Part shown: piece after piece, positions 35,041 to 42,309 of the stretch
Numbering within the stretch: the first letter of the stretch is position 1
Layout: the number at the start of each line of letters is the position of its first letter
Assembly (NCBI RefSeq): GCF_024498195.1
Contig: NZ_CP101824.1
Span: forward strand, 372,001-436,000
From: Halovivax cerinus
Lineage (GTDB): Archaea > Halobacteriota > Halobacteria > Halobacteriales > Natrialbaceae
Length of the DNA: 64,000 bases
Direction: 5' to 3'
Notes under the pieces: generated by a model
What the model was told of the DNA's origin: nothing
Database searches by the model: none
The model's input: the letters and a program-made list of their open reading frames with translations, nothing else
Program-made: the position numbers and the translations under genes

Positions 35041-35949
35041 ATGCACGCCGATCCGATCGGTGACGATCCGGCACTCCCGGCCGGGGACGACGAGGCGCTC
35101 CCGACCGGCGACGACGGGACGTTCCCGACCGATACCGACCTGGCGCTCCTGACCGGCGACGAGGGACTGGCTCGCGACGCGCCGACGGCAGTCGTCTCGT
35201 ACTTCGTCGATCGCGTCGACGGGACGCGGACGGAGCCGATCGCGGACACGACGTCCGTCGTCGCCTGCTGGGGCGACACGGCGGTGACCGCGTCCGACCC
35301 CGACCGGGCCGCCGTCGCGGAGGACGGAACCCGGGCGACGCCCGACACCGAGGGCCACCACTGGGGGACGGTCTGCCCCACCGACGACGGGTATCGAGCG
35401 GCCCTGCTCGACCGAATCGAGACCGTCGGCGCGAGTGGGGACGTTCGGCTCTCGACGGTCGGCTTCCCGGACGAGGCGTTCTGTCACTGCGACCGGTGCG
35501 AGGAGCGATTCGCGGCGAGCGGGTTCTCCACGTGGGCGGGCTGGCGAGCGAATGTCGTCACCGACGTCGTCGCCGACGCCGCGACCCGCGTCGACGGTGA
35601 CCTGTCCGTGACGCTGTTTCCCGACCCGTACCCGGGCGCGAGTCGCGACCGCACCGGGCTCGACCCGGCCGCGCTCGAACCGCACGTCGACGGGTTCCAC
35701 GTCCCGCTCTGTGGCGACTACGGCACGCCCTACTGGGTCCGGACGCTGGCGCGCGGCTTCGGGGCCGAACTCGGCGGCCTCGAGGCCGACGTGTCGATGC
35801 AGCTCTCGGTCGCAGGGTCACCCGCCGACCGACTCGTCGACGTGACACGGATGGTCGCCCCGCACTGCGACAGCGTCGTCTACGGGACGTTCCCCGACGA
35901 CGCCGACACGGTGGTCGAGGTGCTGGAGCGGGTGGAATCCGCCGAGTGA
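35041..35949 (+). CDS. Haloarchaeal hypothetical protein, TIM-barrel-glycosidase-like with Cys cluster (302 aa)
   Basis: I do not recognise a named family. Residues around 140-165 read FCHCDRCEERF followed by a Trp-rich stretch, a pattern seen in putative TIM-barrel glycoside-hydrolase-like proteins, and later VDGFHVPLCGDYGTPYW resembles a barrel strand-loop with acidic residues. The first 35 residues are four copies of an 8-residue acidic unit (GDDPALPA, GDDEALPT, GDDGTFPT, DTDLALLT) encoded by a 24-bp repeat. The ATG at 35041 is chosen as the first before this repeat. No signal peptide or membrane segment. Role unknown. Confidence 0.7.
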   Translation: MHADPIGDDPALPAGDDEALPTGDDGTFPTDTDLALLTGDEGLARDAPTAVVSYFVDRVDGTRTEPIADTTSVVACWGDTAVTASDPDRAAVAEDGTRATPDTEGHHWGTVCPTDDGYRAALLDRIETVGASGDVRLSTVGFPDEAFCHCDRCEERFAASGFSTWAGWRANVVTDVVADAATRVDGDLSVTLFPDPYPGASRDRTGLDPAALEPHVDGFHVPLCGDYGTPYWVRTLARGFGAELGGLEADVSMQLSVAGSPADRLVDVTRMVAPHCDSVVYGTFPDDADTVVEVLERVESAE

Positions 35950-35980
35950 ACGCCGGCGATCTAGGTTCGAGCGTCCGCCC

Positions 35981-36244
35981 TCACTCCGCAGGCGGCCGCC
36001 CACCCCGTCGCGCGTGGCGCTTGACCTGCTCCGAAAACTCGGAGAGATTCATCGCGGCAGCGCAGTGTTCACAGCAGTACCGAACGGCGTCCCCGTACCG
36101 CTTCGACAGCATTCCCGGCGGCTCGACGGAAATCCGGAAGAGGACGTCTGGATCCACGTCGCGATCACACCGGTAGCACTCGCGCGTGCAAGGCCCCTCG
36201 CCGCTTGCGCTGCTCGTGGCGGTCGCTCGATCGACGGATCTCAT
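35981..36244 (-). CDS. Small haloarchaeal zinc-finger-like protein (87 aa)
   Basis: 87 residues with CYRC (C23, C26) and, 30 residues later, RYCCEHC (C57, C58, C61), enough for one zinc site. The middle FRISVEPPGMLSKRYGDAV and the end NLSEFSEQVKRHA are shared with the truncated copy at 37800-37937. The ATG at 36244 is chosen because upstream residues have no similarity. Convergent with the hypothetical gene at 35041. Function unknown; such proteins are common, small and often near accessory DNA in haloarchaea. Confidence 0.72.
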   Translation of the reverse strand: MRSVDRATATSSASGEGPCTRECYRCDRDVDPDVLFRISVEPPGMLSKRYGDAVRYCCEHCAAAMNLSEFSEQVKRHARRGGRPPAE

Positions 36245-36926
36245 CCGAGCGCACCTCGGGGGAATGCTGCTGACCACCCGGTGGCACTCGGCCCCCAATC
36301 CCGGGAATCGAAACCGAACGACGCACAGCGTTTCGACTCTCTACACCGAGAGTGGGCGAGACCTTTTTGTCGTGGCGGTGTGTTGCGGAACATGGTGACC
36401 AAATCCCCCTTCAGGGAATTTGGAAGCCACGTCTCGGGTGTCTGTAGCACCCGGGGCATTTCTCGGAGCCCCCATAGCGGAGTCCGTGGCTTCCGTGCGG
36501 ATGGTTGACGTGATGAATAATATAGTTACCGGAGTCGTCTGAATTTTCCCCAATGAATGTTGTACCAGCGTCGGTATCGAACGGCGCGATGGTGGCGACA
36601 CCCGTCGCGTTTCGAGGGGGTCCATCACTCGTGGGTTCGATCCGAGAACGGTGGACGAGGGCCGACACGGGCTCTTCGTCTCGACGAACGGGTACATCAG
36701 CCGGCCGTGGGCAGGCCACCCGTAGCGGCAAACCCACCGCGCGCCTCGATTACGACGGTTTCGTCGACTCGTCCTACAACTCCCCGTCTACGCGGCCGGA
36801 GAGTGATCGCTAGATCGAATCCGACCGTGTCGAACGAGTCCCGAACGGCTCGCACACGACTCCCGATTGTAACGACGTTCACAGACCGAACGCCTATTAC
36901 GCCTCCCACGAAAGGAACGGTATACA
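36245..36926. other. 682-bp stretch without a supported gene
   Basis: No frame shows reliable family similarity. A minus-strand frame around 36411-36640 contains SGNYIIHHVNHPHGSHG, faintly like a cupredoxin end, but it lacks a start, signal and copper ligands in order. The stretch 36380-36560 is more AT-rich than its surroundings. Before the antitoxin gene there is a possible TATA element CCTATTA at about 36892. The region may hold decayed genes. Confidence 0.4.
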
Positions 36927-37307
36927 ATGTCCATCGACCGAGAGACGTTCGAGCGGTCCGAAGCGGGGGAACTGACCGACGTCTCGACCACCGAGCAGGT
37001 GCTCGGCTTTCTCGCGGCGAACGAGGACAGAGCGTTCAAGGCGAGCGAGATTGCGGCGCGAGCGGAACTCGACGTTGGATCGGTGAGCACCGCTCTCACG
37101 CGTCTGAAGCGACGCAACCTCGTCGAGCACAAGGGAACCTACTGGGCGATCACGAGCGACGAGGACCGCCTCGCCCGGTCCGACGGGTACGAGCGAGCGA
37201 CCGCGCTGTTCAACGAGCAGCTCGGGCCCGAAGACCGGACCGAGTGGCGAGCGCACGCGCCCGACGAACCGCACCCGAGTCTCGAAGAGGCGGACCGTGA
37301 CCGATAA
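36927..37307 (+). CDS. Winged-helix antitoxin/regulator (126 aa) partnered with a MazF/PemK-like toxin
   Basis: The first 85 residues form a winged helix: EQVLGFLAANEDRAFKASEI, then ELDVGSVSTALTRLKRRNLV for the recognition helix and the wing HKGTYWAITSD. The C-terminal 40 residues are charged and could bind a toxin. Its end overlaps the GTG of a MazF/PemK-like reading frame by 11 nt, the layout of haloarchaeal wHTH/PemK pairs. Transcript start is predicted close to the ATG from the TATA element at about 36892. It is intact while the toxin is broken. Confidence 0.78.
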   Translation: MSIDRETFERSEAGELTDVSTTEQVLGFLAANEDRAFKASEIAARAELDVGSVSTALTRLKRRNLVEHKGTYWAITSDEDRLARSDGYERATALFNEQLGPEDRTEWRAHAPDEPHPSLEEADRDR

Positions 37308-37637
37308 CGCGGTATTATACGAACCCTGGTGACGTCGTATACGGGGTCGATCCGTACAAACGATCGGAGGCGGCAAGACCGTGGCTCGTCATCTCCAATC
37401 ACTCGGGGAAGCCGTTTCACGGCGACCAGTACGTCGTGTTGGCCCTCACGACGCGATCGTGGCTGGACGACGTGATCGAGATCGAATCCGACGCCTGGCT
37501 CGTCGGTGGGACCCCGAAACAGAGTAACGTCGCTCCCTGGAGCGTCCAATCGATCGACGCCGACGATATCGACTACTGGCAGGGCCGAATCACGTCGTCG
37601 CTCGTCGATCGGCGGACTCGTCGCAACGCTCCGATGA
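37297..37637 (+). pseudogene. MazF/PemK-like toxin gene with two frameshifts
   Basis: The expected GTG at 37297 reads only 11 codons before TGA at 37330. The PemK-like body (GDVVYGVDPYKRSEAARPWLVISNH, then GDQYVVLALTTRSW and VPWSVQSID-like VAPWSVQSIDADDIDYWQGR) lies in the next frame from about 37307, which has no start codon of its own. Near 37605 the frame must shift again to reach a family-like end (GGLVATLR and TGA at 37635). So an extra base near codon 4 and a second shift near the end disable it. Family members are mRNA endoribonucleases neutralised by the adjacent antitoxin. Confidence 0.72.
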
Positions 37638-37799
37638 CAGACGGGTTCGGAGCACTCGCTGTCGCGGTCAGCCACCCCTCGTCGCTCCGGTCCCGAGTAG
37701 ACGGCGCGTCGCACTCCCCAGCGCCCGTATTCCCAGACAGCGATGTAACGGACGAAGCCGGGAGGGACACGCCCGCGCCGCGGAGGTCCGTTCGCCCCG

Positions 37800-37937
37800 T
37801 CAGGCGTGCCGGTTCATCTCTGCCGAAAACTCGGACAGATTCGTCGCGGCGGCACACTGTTCACAGCAGTACCGAACCGACCCCACGTACTTCCGTGACA
37901 GCATCCCCGGCGGGTCTACGGAAATCCGGAAGAGCTG
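37800..37937 (-). pseudogene. 3' fragment of a second copy of the small zinc-finger-like gene
   Basis: Minus-strand residues FRISVDPPGMLSRKYVGSVRYCCEQC and NLSEFSAEMNRHA match the end of the gene at 35981-36244, with DNA similarity that stops abruptly at about 37937. The N-terminal CxxC half is missing; upstream is a decayed DUF4157 gene in the other orientation. The open frame continuing upstream to 38243 is unrelated. Confidence 0.75.
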
Positions 37938-37992
37938 ACCACGCTCATGTCTGTCGACGGGTTGTAACCGGTACCGAGGCGTCCAAATGTAA

Positions 37993-38375
37993 TCCGGGCC
38001 GAAAGCAGCGAACGCCTGTGAGGACATCAACGCGAGAGCGTTCACGGTCGGCAACCACATCGCGTTCAACGCTGGCGAGTACGATCCGGAGAGTCCGGAG
38101 GGGCAGCGGCTTCTGGCGCACGAACTCGCGCACGTTCGCCAGCCGACTGGCAGCACGAACGGAGTGAGGGCCGCCGGAAGCGCGAGCGGGAGGAACGCAG
38201 TGACGACACGCGAACCGGCGTGGCGATTTCGATGATGCCACAAGCGGACGCGGATTTAGAGATCGATCCAGATCCGGCGCCTGAGTGCGAGGCCGAGAGC
38301 GACCGCGATTCGAGAAAGCGCACGTACGGCGCCGAATCCAGTCCAAACCAGATCCGAAACCATCACCTCACGTGA
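37993..38375 (+). pseudogene. Decayed DUF4157 (HExxH peptidase-like) gene
   Basis: In one frame from 37993: ACEDINARAFTVGNHIAF, AGEYDPESPEGQ, then LLAHELAHVRQ with the zinc-peptidase HELAH motif near 38118-38132, the core of DUF4157 proteins that accompany contractile injection systems. No start codon precedes it. About 70 bp of GAACGGAGTGAGG/GAACGCAGTGACG sequence interrupts it, after which the family continuation AISMMPQADADLEIDPDP appears in the next frame up to a stop at 38373. Truncated, interrupted and frameshifted, so not functional. Confidence 0.72.
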
Positions 38376-38390
38376 CCGTAATCTCCACCC

Positions 38391-39056
38391 GTGTCCCCCT
38401 ACGACGCGGTGCTGTTCGATTCGGACGGCGTGCTCGTCGAGCCGCCAGGCATCGAGACCAAGACCGAGGCCGCCCGCGACGCTTTCGCCGCGGTCGGCGT
38501 CGACGACCCGAAGCCGGCCGACGTCGAGTCGATCGTCCACGGCGTCACCCGCGCCGAACTCGACGCGTGCTGTGAGCGCTACGACCTCGACCCGACGACC
38601 TTCTGGCGGGCCCGCGAACGACACGACGAGGACTCGCAGTTCGCGGCGTTTCGCGCGGGCGACCGCGACGTCTACGACGACGTCGCGGCGATCGAGACGC
38701 TGTCGCCTCCGCGGGGAGTCGTGAGTAACAACCACCACACCACGATCGAGTTCGTCCTCGATCGATTCGAACTGGCGGAACTGTTCGCGTGTCACTACGG
38801 CCGGCCGATGACGGTCGAGAGCCTCACACGGAAGAAGCCGAATCCCCACTACGTCGAGACGGCGCTCGGGGCCCTCGACGCGGAGACGGCGCTGTACGTC
38901 GGGGACAGCGAGAGCGACGTCGTGGCCGCCGAGCGCGCCGGCCTCGATTCGATCTTCGTGCGGCGCGAGCACAACCGGGACCTGTCACTCTCGGTCGAAC
39001 CGGACTACGAGGTCGACTCGCTTCAGACGCTCCCCAAACTCGTCGAGTCGGCGTGA
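38391..39056 (+). CDS. HAD-superfamily phosphatase (221 aa)
   Basis: HAD motif I is DSDGVLVE with nucleophile D10 and acid D12, motif II is SNN near residue 113, motif III the KKPNP lysine pair, motif IV GDSESD near residue 180. A helical cap lies at residues 20-95, as in phosphoglycolate-phosphatase-like subfamily I. Start is a GTG at 38391, directly downstream of the DUF4157 remnant. Small-molecule phosphatase; substrate unknown. Confidence 0.9.
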   Translation: MSPYDAVLFDSDGVLVEPPGIETKTEAARDAFAAVGVDDPKPADVESIVHGVTRAELDACCERYDLDPTTFWRARERHDEDSQFAAFRAGDRDVYDDVAAIETLSPPRGVVSNNHHTTIEFVLDRFELAELFACHYGRPMTVESLTRKKPNPHYVETALGALDAETALYVGDSESDVVAAERAGLDSIFVRREHNRDLSLSVEPDYEVDSLQTLPKLVESA

Positions 39057-39120
39057 ACAACGGTCTCCAACGTGGTAGCGGACGTCAGAGTTCGAAACGC
39101 GGCGGACGAGCGGATCGACG

Positions 39121-39290
39121 CTGCCGTCTGCCACGATCCGACGGCGTAGTGAACCGTCTGCCACGATCCGACGGCGTAGTGGAGTGATTACCTCGGTCCG
39201 ACGGTGTAGTGGGGACGGTTGTCGCGGTTCGACGGTATCGTGGATACTGCCTCGATCCGCATCGTAGTGGATACCTGCCTCGTCGGTCGA
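39121..39290. repeat. 30-bp tandem repeat, about 5 copies, behind the HAD gene
   Basis: ACGGCGTAGTG recurs at about 39141, 39171 and 39201, with decaying copies ending near 39236 and 39264. The 30-bp unit CCGTCTGCCACGATCCGACG plus GCGTAGTGAA contains the TGAA/TAG stop-like part that resembles the HAD gene end (GTCGGCGTGAAC). Region 39057-39304 contains nothing else recognisable. Confidence 0.75.
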
Positions 39291-39304
39291 TCGACGATGC
39301 TCCG

Positions 39305-39718
39305 TTACAGCCCGACGTTCAGCGCGTAGGGCCAGGTCGCGGAGGCGACGGCGAGGAACGCCAGCGCCGCGCCGGCGCCGTAGACGTTCTTCAGGAACGC
39401 GGTCATCTCGTTCTGGGCCTCCTCGCCCTCCATGCGCCAGAAGTCGTGCATCGTCGCCGCGGAGACGAGCAGGAAGACGGCGATGGCGGCGGCACCGACC
39501 GCCGGGAAGACGCCGGCGATCAGCGAGAGCCCGCCGAGGACGAGGACGGCGCCGCTCCCGAGAACCGAGAGGGTCGGTGCGGGAAGGCCCTTGTACTCGG
39601 CGTAGCCGGCCATCCCCTCGACGTCCATGAAGTGGTTCAGTCCCATGAACGCGAGCGTCCCGCCGAAGAGGACACGAGCGAGCAGGAACGCGGCCTCCAT
39701 CGGTGCGGATGCGAACAT
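39305..39718 (-). CDS. DoxX-family membrane protein (137 aa)
   Basis: Four predicted transmembrane segments with the DoxX/SURF4-type GLNHFMDVEGMAGYAEYKGLP after helix 1 and the HDFWRM stretch before helix 4. ATG at 39718 or, less likely, at 39700. Role of the family: membrane quinone-linked oxidoreductase partner or redox homeostasis; not resolved. Upstream gap (39719-40020) has an AT-rich block ATACATATACA at about 39857-39867 on the minus strand that may be its promoter. Confidence 0.85.
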   Translation of the reverse strand: MFASAPMEAAFLLARVLFGGTLAFMGLNHFMDVEGMAGYAEYKGLPAPTLSVLGSGAVLVLGGLSLIAGVFPAVGAAAIAVFLLVSAATMHDFWRMEGEEAQNEMTAFLKNVYGAGAALAFLAVASATWPYALNVGL

Positions 39719-40020
39719 CAGGCGCTCACCCCCGTTCTGACGGCGGACACGGTCGTTCGGTGTGGGTTCGGCGCGGTTCGTCTGCGATCCGCTGCGAGGG
39801 TGAACGGACGCGATTCTGATTCGATCATACCGATACCAGATACGGTCGAGAGGTGTATATGTATTCCCGGACAGTCACGAAAGTAAGTAACAGTGGTGTA
39901 ACCGCCGGGTCGACGTGGCGAGGCGCTCGACGACGAGCGTTCCGACCCGAGGGCACCAGCGGCGGCCGATAGAACGGCCCCGGTGCCGTGGATCCGCGGT
40001 TCGCCCGGTCGCTCGGTTCG
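39719..40020. promoter_or_regulatory. 302-bp gap with the DoxX promoter
   Basis: Minus-strand AT block ATACATATACA at about 39857-39867 is the only promoter-like element seen. It would leave a long leader (about 120 nt). No gene or repeat was recognised in the rest. Confidence 0.35.
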
Positions 40021-41391
40021 TCACTCGACGGGCTGTCTCCTCCGCCCGACCAGGACGGTCGTCCCCGCCGCGGCGAGCAACGGAACCAGAGCCAGGACGA
40101 GAAACAGCACCTGGTGCGTCCCGTAGGCGAGGACCGCGCCGCTCACGGCCGCGCCGAGCGACCCCACGCCGAAGACGCCGAGGAACATGTACCCGTACGA
40201 GAGGCCGCGAACGTCCGACCCCGAGTAGTCGGCGACGACCGCCTGCAACAGGGGCTGTTCACCGAAGAGGACGAAGCCGAGGAGAAAGCTAACGGCGACC
40301 AGCGGGGCGAGGCCGGCCTGCAGCGCCGGGACGAACGCCACGCTCAGGACGACCAGGGCCGCGAACGCGCCCACGAGGGGCCGTTCCGGTGACATTCGGT
40401 CGGTCAGGCGGCCGCCGACGTACTGTCCGGCCATACCCACGAAGAGCAACCCAGTGTAGACGAACTCCGCCGGGTCGAGCGCGCGACTACCCAGCGACAG
40501 CGAACCGAGGGCCGCCTCGTCGGCCAGCACGTCCGGGAGGAACGTGAGGACCCCCCTGTAGAAGAATCCCTCGAGGACGACGATGGGGAACACGAGGAGG
40601 AAGCCGCCCGCGAAGAGGACGCGGGTGTCCGTGAGGACGTCGGCGATCGAGGGGCGCTCGGTCCCACCGGAGCCGGTTCCGGAGCCACTGGGGTCACCGC
40701 CGTCCGTATCGGCCCCGCCGAACGCACCGTCGTCCGCGCCGGTCGCCTCGTCACTCGATTCGGGCACTCGCTCCGACTCGGACGCACTATCCGACACGGA
40801 CGTTCGATCCGGCTCGGGCGCTCGATCGGACACCGCCGCCGTCTCGTCGACTGAGACGAGTGCCGCGTAGCCAGCCGCCAGCAGCGCCGGGATCGCGAGC
40901 AGTCCGACCACGGCCCGCCACTCCAGGACGAGCAGCGCCATCGCGGTGAGGAGGGGTCCGACGGCGATGCCCAGGTTGCCGGCGATGCCGTGGTAGGCGA
41001 AGCCGGTTCCCCGCTCGGTGACACCTGTACTGATGAGGCGCAGGCCCGCCGGGTGGTAGATGCTGGCCGCCGAGCCCCAGCAGACGAGCGCGACGCCGAG
41101 GACGATCGGTCCCGGCGCCAGCGCGAGCAGGAGGAACGAGCCGCCCATTCCGAGGAGGCAGGCGACGAGCAGGGCGGTCGAGCCGAACGCGTCGGTGAGG
41201 ACGCCCGCCGGAACGGCACCGATCCCGTAACAGGCGTACCCGGCGGCGACGATCGCGCCCATGATCGCCGAGCCGACGCCGAACTCTACCATCCACAGCC
41301 CGAGCAGGATCGGGATCGACAGCTCGTGGGCGTGGACCAGTCCGTGACCCAGGCCGGTGAGCCCGAGGATCGATCGATCGTTGCCGTTCAT
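40021..41391 (-). CDS. MFS transporter (456 aa) with an acidic inserted loop
   Basis: Twelve transmembrane helices; the N-half has GLGHGLVHAHELSIPILLG and GVLTDAFGS, the C-half ADYSGSDVRGLSYGYMFLG. Between the two halves is an extra hydrophilic loop of about 65 residues (near 195-260) of Ser/Asp/Glu/Gly-rich repeats (SVSDSASESERVPESSDEA), absent from ordinary MFS proteins. Start ATG at 41391 has no alternative nearby. Substrate not assignable. Confidence 0.85.
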   Translation of the reverse strand: MNGNDRSILGLTGLGHGLVHAHELSIPILLGLWMVEFGVGSAIMGAIVAAGYACYGIGAVPAGVLTDAFGSTALLVACLLGMGGSFLLLALAPGPIVLGVALVCWGSAASIYHPAGLRLISTGVTERGTGFAYHGIAGNLGIAVGPLLTAMALLVLEWRAVVGLLAIPALLAAGYAALVSVDETAAVSDRAPEPDRTSVSDSASESERVPESSDEATGADDGAFGGADTDGGDPSGSGTGSGGTERPSIADVLTDTRVLFAGGFLLVFPIVVLEGFFYRGVLTFLPDVLADEAALGSLSLGSRALDPAEFVYTGLLFVGMAGQYVGGRLTDRMSPERPLVGAFAALVVLSVAFVPALQAGLAPLVAVSFLLGFVLFGEQPLLQAVVADYSGSDVRGLSYGYMFLGVFGVGSLGAAVSGAVLAYGTHQVLFLVLALVPLLAAAGTTVLVGRRRQPVE

Positions 41392-41535
41392 CGATTCGAG
41401 ACTGGTCTCGCCCGCAGTCCCGTATAGCTACGCGTTGCGGCAGCACTGGAGTGCCACCCTCCGGACGTCGGACACGAGGGGACGTGTGGCCGTTCTTCGT
41501 CTCTCGAGTTGCGATCGTACTGCGTGGACCGTCGC

Positions 41536-42153
41536 CTAGAAGAATTTGAAGAGATCGTCTCGCTTCTGGTCGTGGAGGTGCGTCCGAACGGCGTCAGTCA
41601 GCGGTTCGATCCGACCCTGCTTGGCCGTTATGGGGGCGACGGTGTCCTGCCACTGCTGCCACGGAGTGGGGAGTCCGAATCGATCACAGAGGTCGTCGAG
41701 GCGCTCGTCGCGGTCGTCGACCTTGTCCATCTTGTTGACGGCGACGACGGTCGGCACGTCCAGCTCCCGCAGGAAGTGAAACAGTTCGACGTCGTAGGGA
41801 ATCGAGTCCGGTCCGGAGTGGCGATCGATGATGTCGATCACGCTCTTGCCGTCGACGACGAGGACGGCGACGAGGAGCTCGTCGGCGTGGTCCTCGACGT
41901 AGCGGACGACGTCGGTCTTGATCTGTTCGCGCACCGCCTCGTCGACGCCGCTCATGAAGCCGAAGCCGGGGAGGTCCGTGAGGACGAAGTCCTCGGCGAC
42001 CCAGTCGTAGTGATTGGGCTGGCGCGTCACGCCCGGTTTCCCACCCGTCTCGACGGCGTGACCGGTGAGTTCGCGCATGAGCGTCGACTTCCCGACGTTC
42101 GACCGACCGACGAGGACGACTTCCGCGTCGCGATCCGGACGACCCTCGAACAT
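41536..42153 (-). CDS. engB: EngB/YihA-type GTPase (205 aa)
   Basis: Small GTPase: G1 GRSNVGKS at residues 16-23, switch [14 protein letters not shown]3 [11 protein letters not shown]4 NKMD near residue 130. The ATG at 42153 gives the usual N-terminus [14 protein letters not shown]; an in-frame ATG at 42180 is also possible. EngB-type proteins assist large-subunit ribosome assembly. Divergent from the DUF389 gene, with a 156-bp space. Confidence 0.9.
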   Translation of the reverse strand: MFEGRPDRDAEVVLVGRSNVGKSTLMRELTGHAVETGGKPGVTRQPNHYDWVAEDFVLTDLPGFGFMSGVDEAVREQIKTDVVRYVEDHADELLVAVLVVDGKSVIDIIDRHSGPDSIPYDVELFHFLRELDVPTVVAVNKMDKVDDRDERLDDLCDRFGLPTPWQQWQDTVAPITAKQGRIEPLTDAVRTHLHDQKRDDLFKFF

Positions 42154-42309
42154 GTACGGAGTGTGGCGTGGCCCGGGCATAAGTGGCGCGACCGGGACCG
42201 ACGGGTCCGCGTCGCCGGAGTGCGTCGTCGCCGGCATCGACTCGCCCGTGATCACCGATCGGGGCGGGACCGGAACTTATAGGGAGCGCCTGCGTCTGTC
42301 GGCACATCC

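Noticed and set aside
36411-36737. Minus-strand frame with SGNYIIHHVNHPHGSHG, like a cupredoxin end
   Set aside because: No signal sequence and no proper copper ligand order (the needed Cys is lacking); similarity is too weak to call even a pseudogene.
37436-38167. A single 243-codon gene from the toxin body through to the DUF4157 region
   Set aside because: Only its first 57 codons match the PemK family; the rest is Arg/Ser-rich noise crossing the two other pseudogene remnants.
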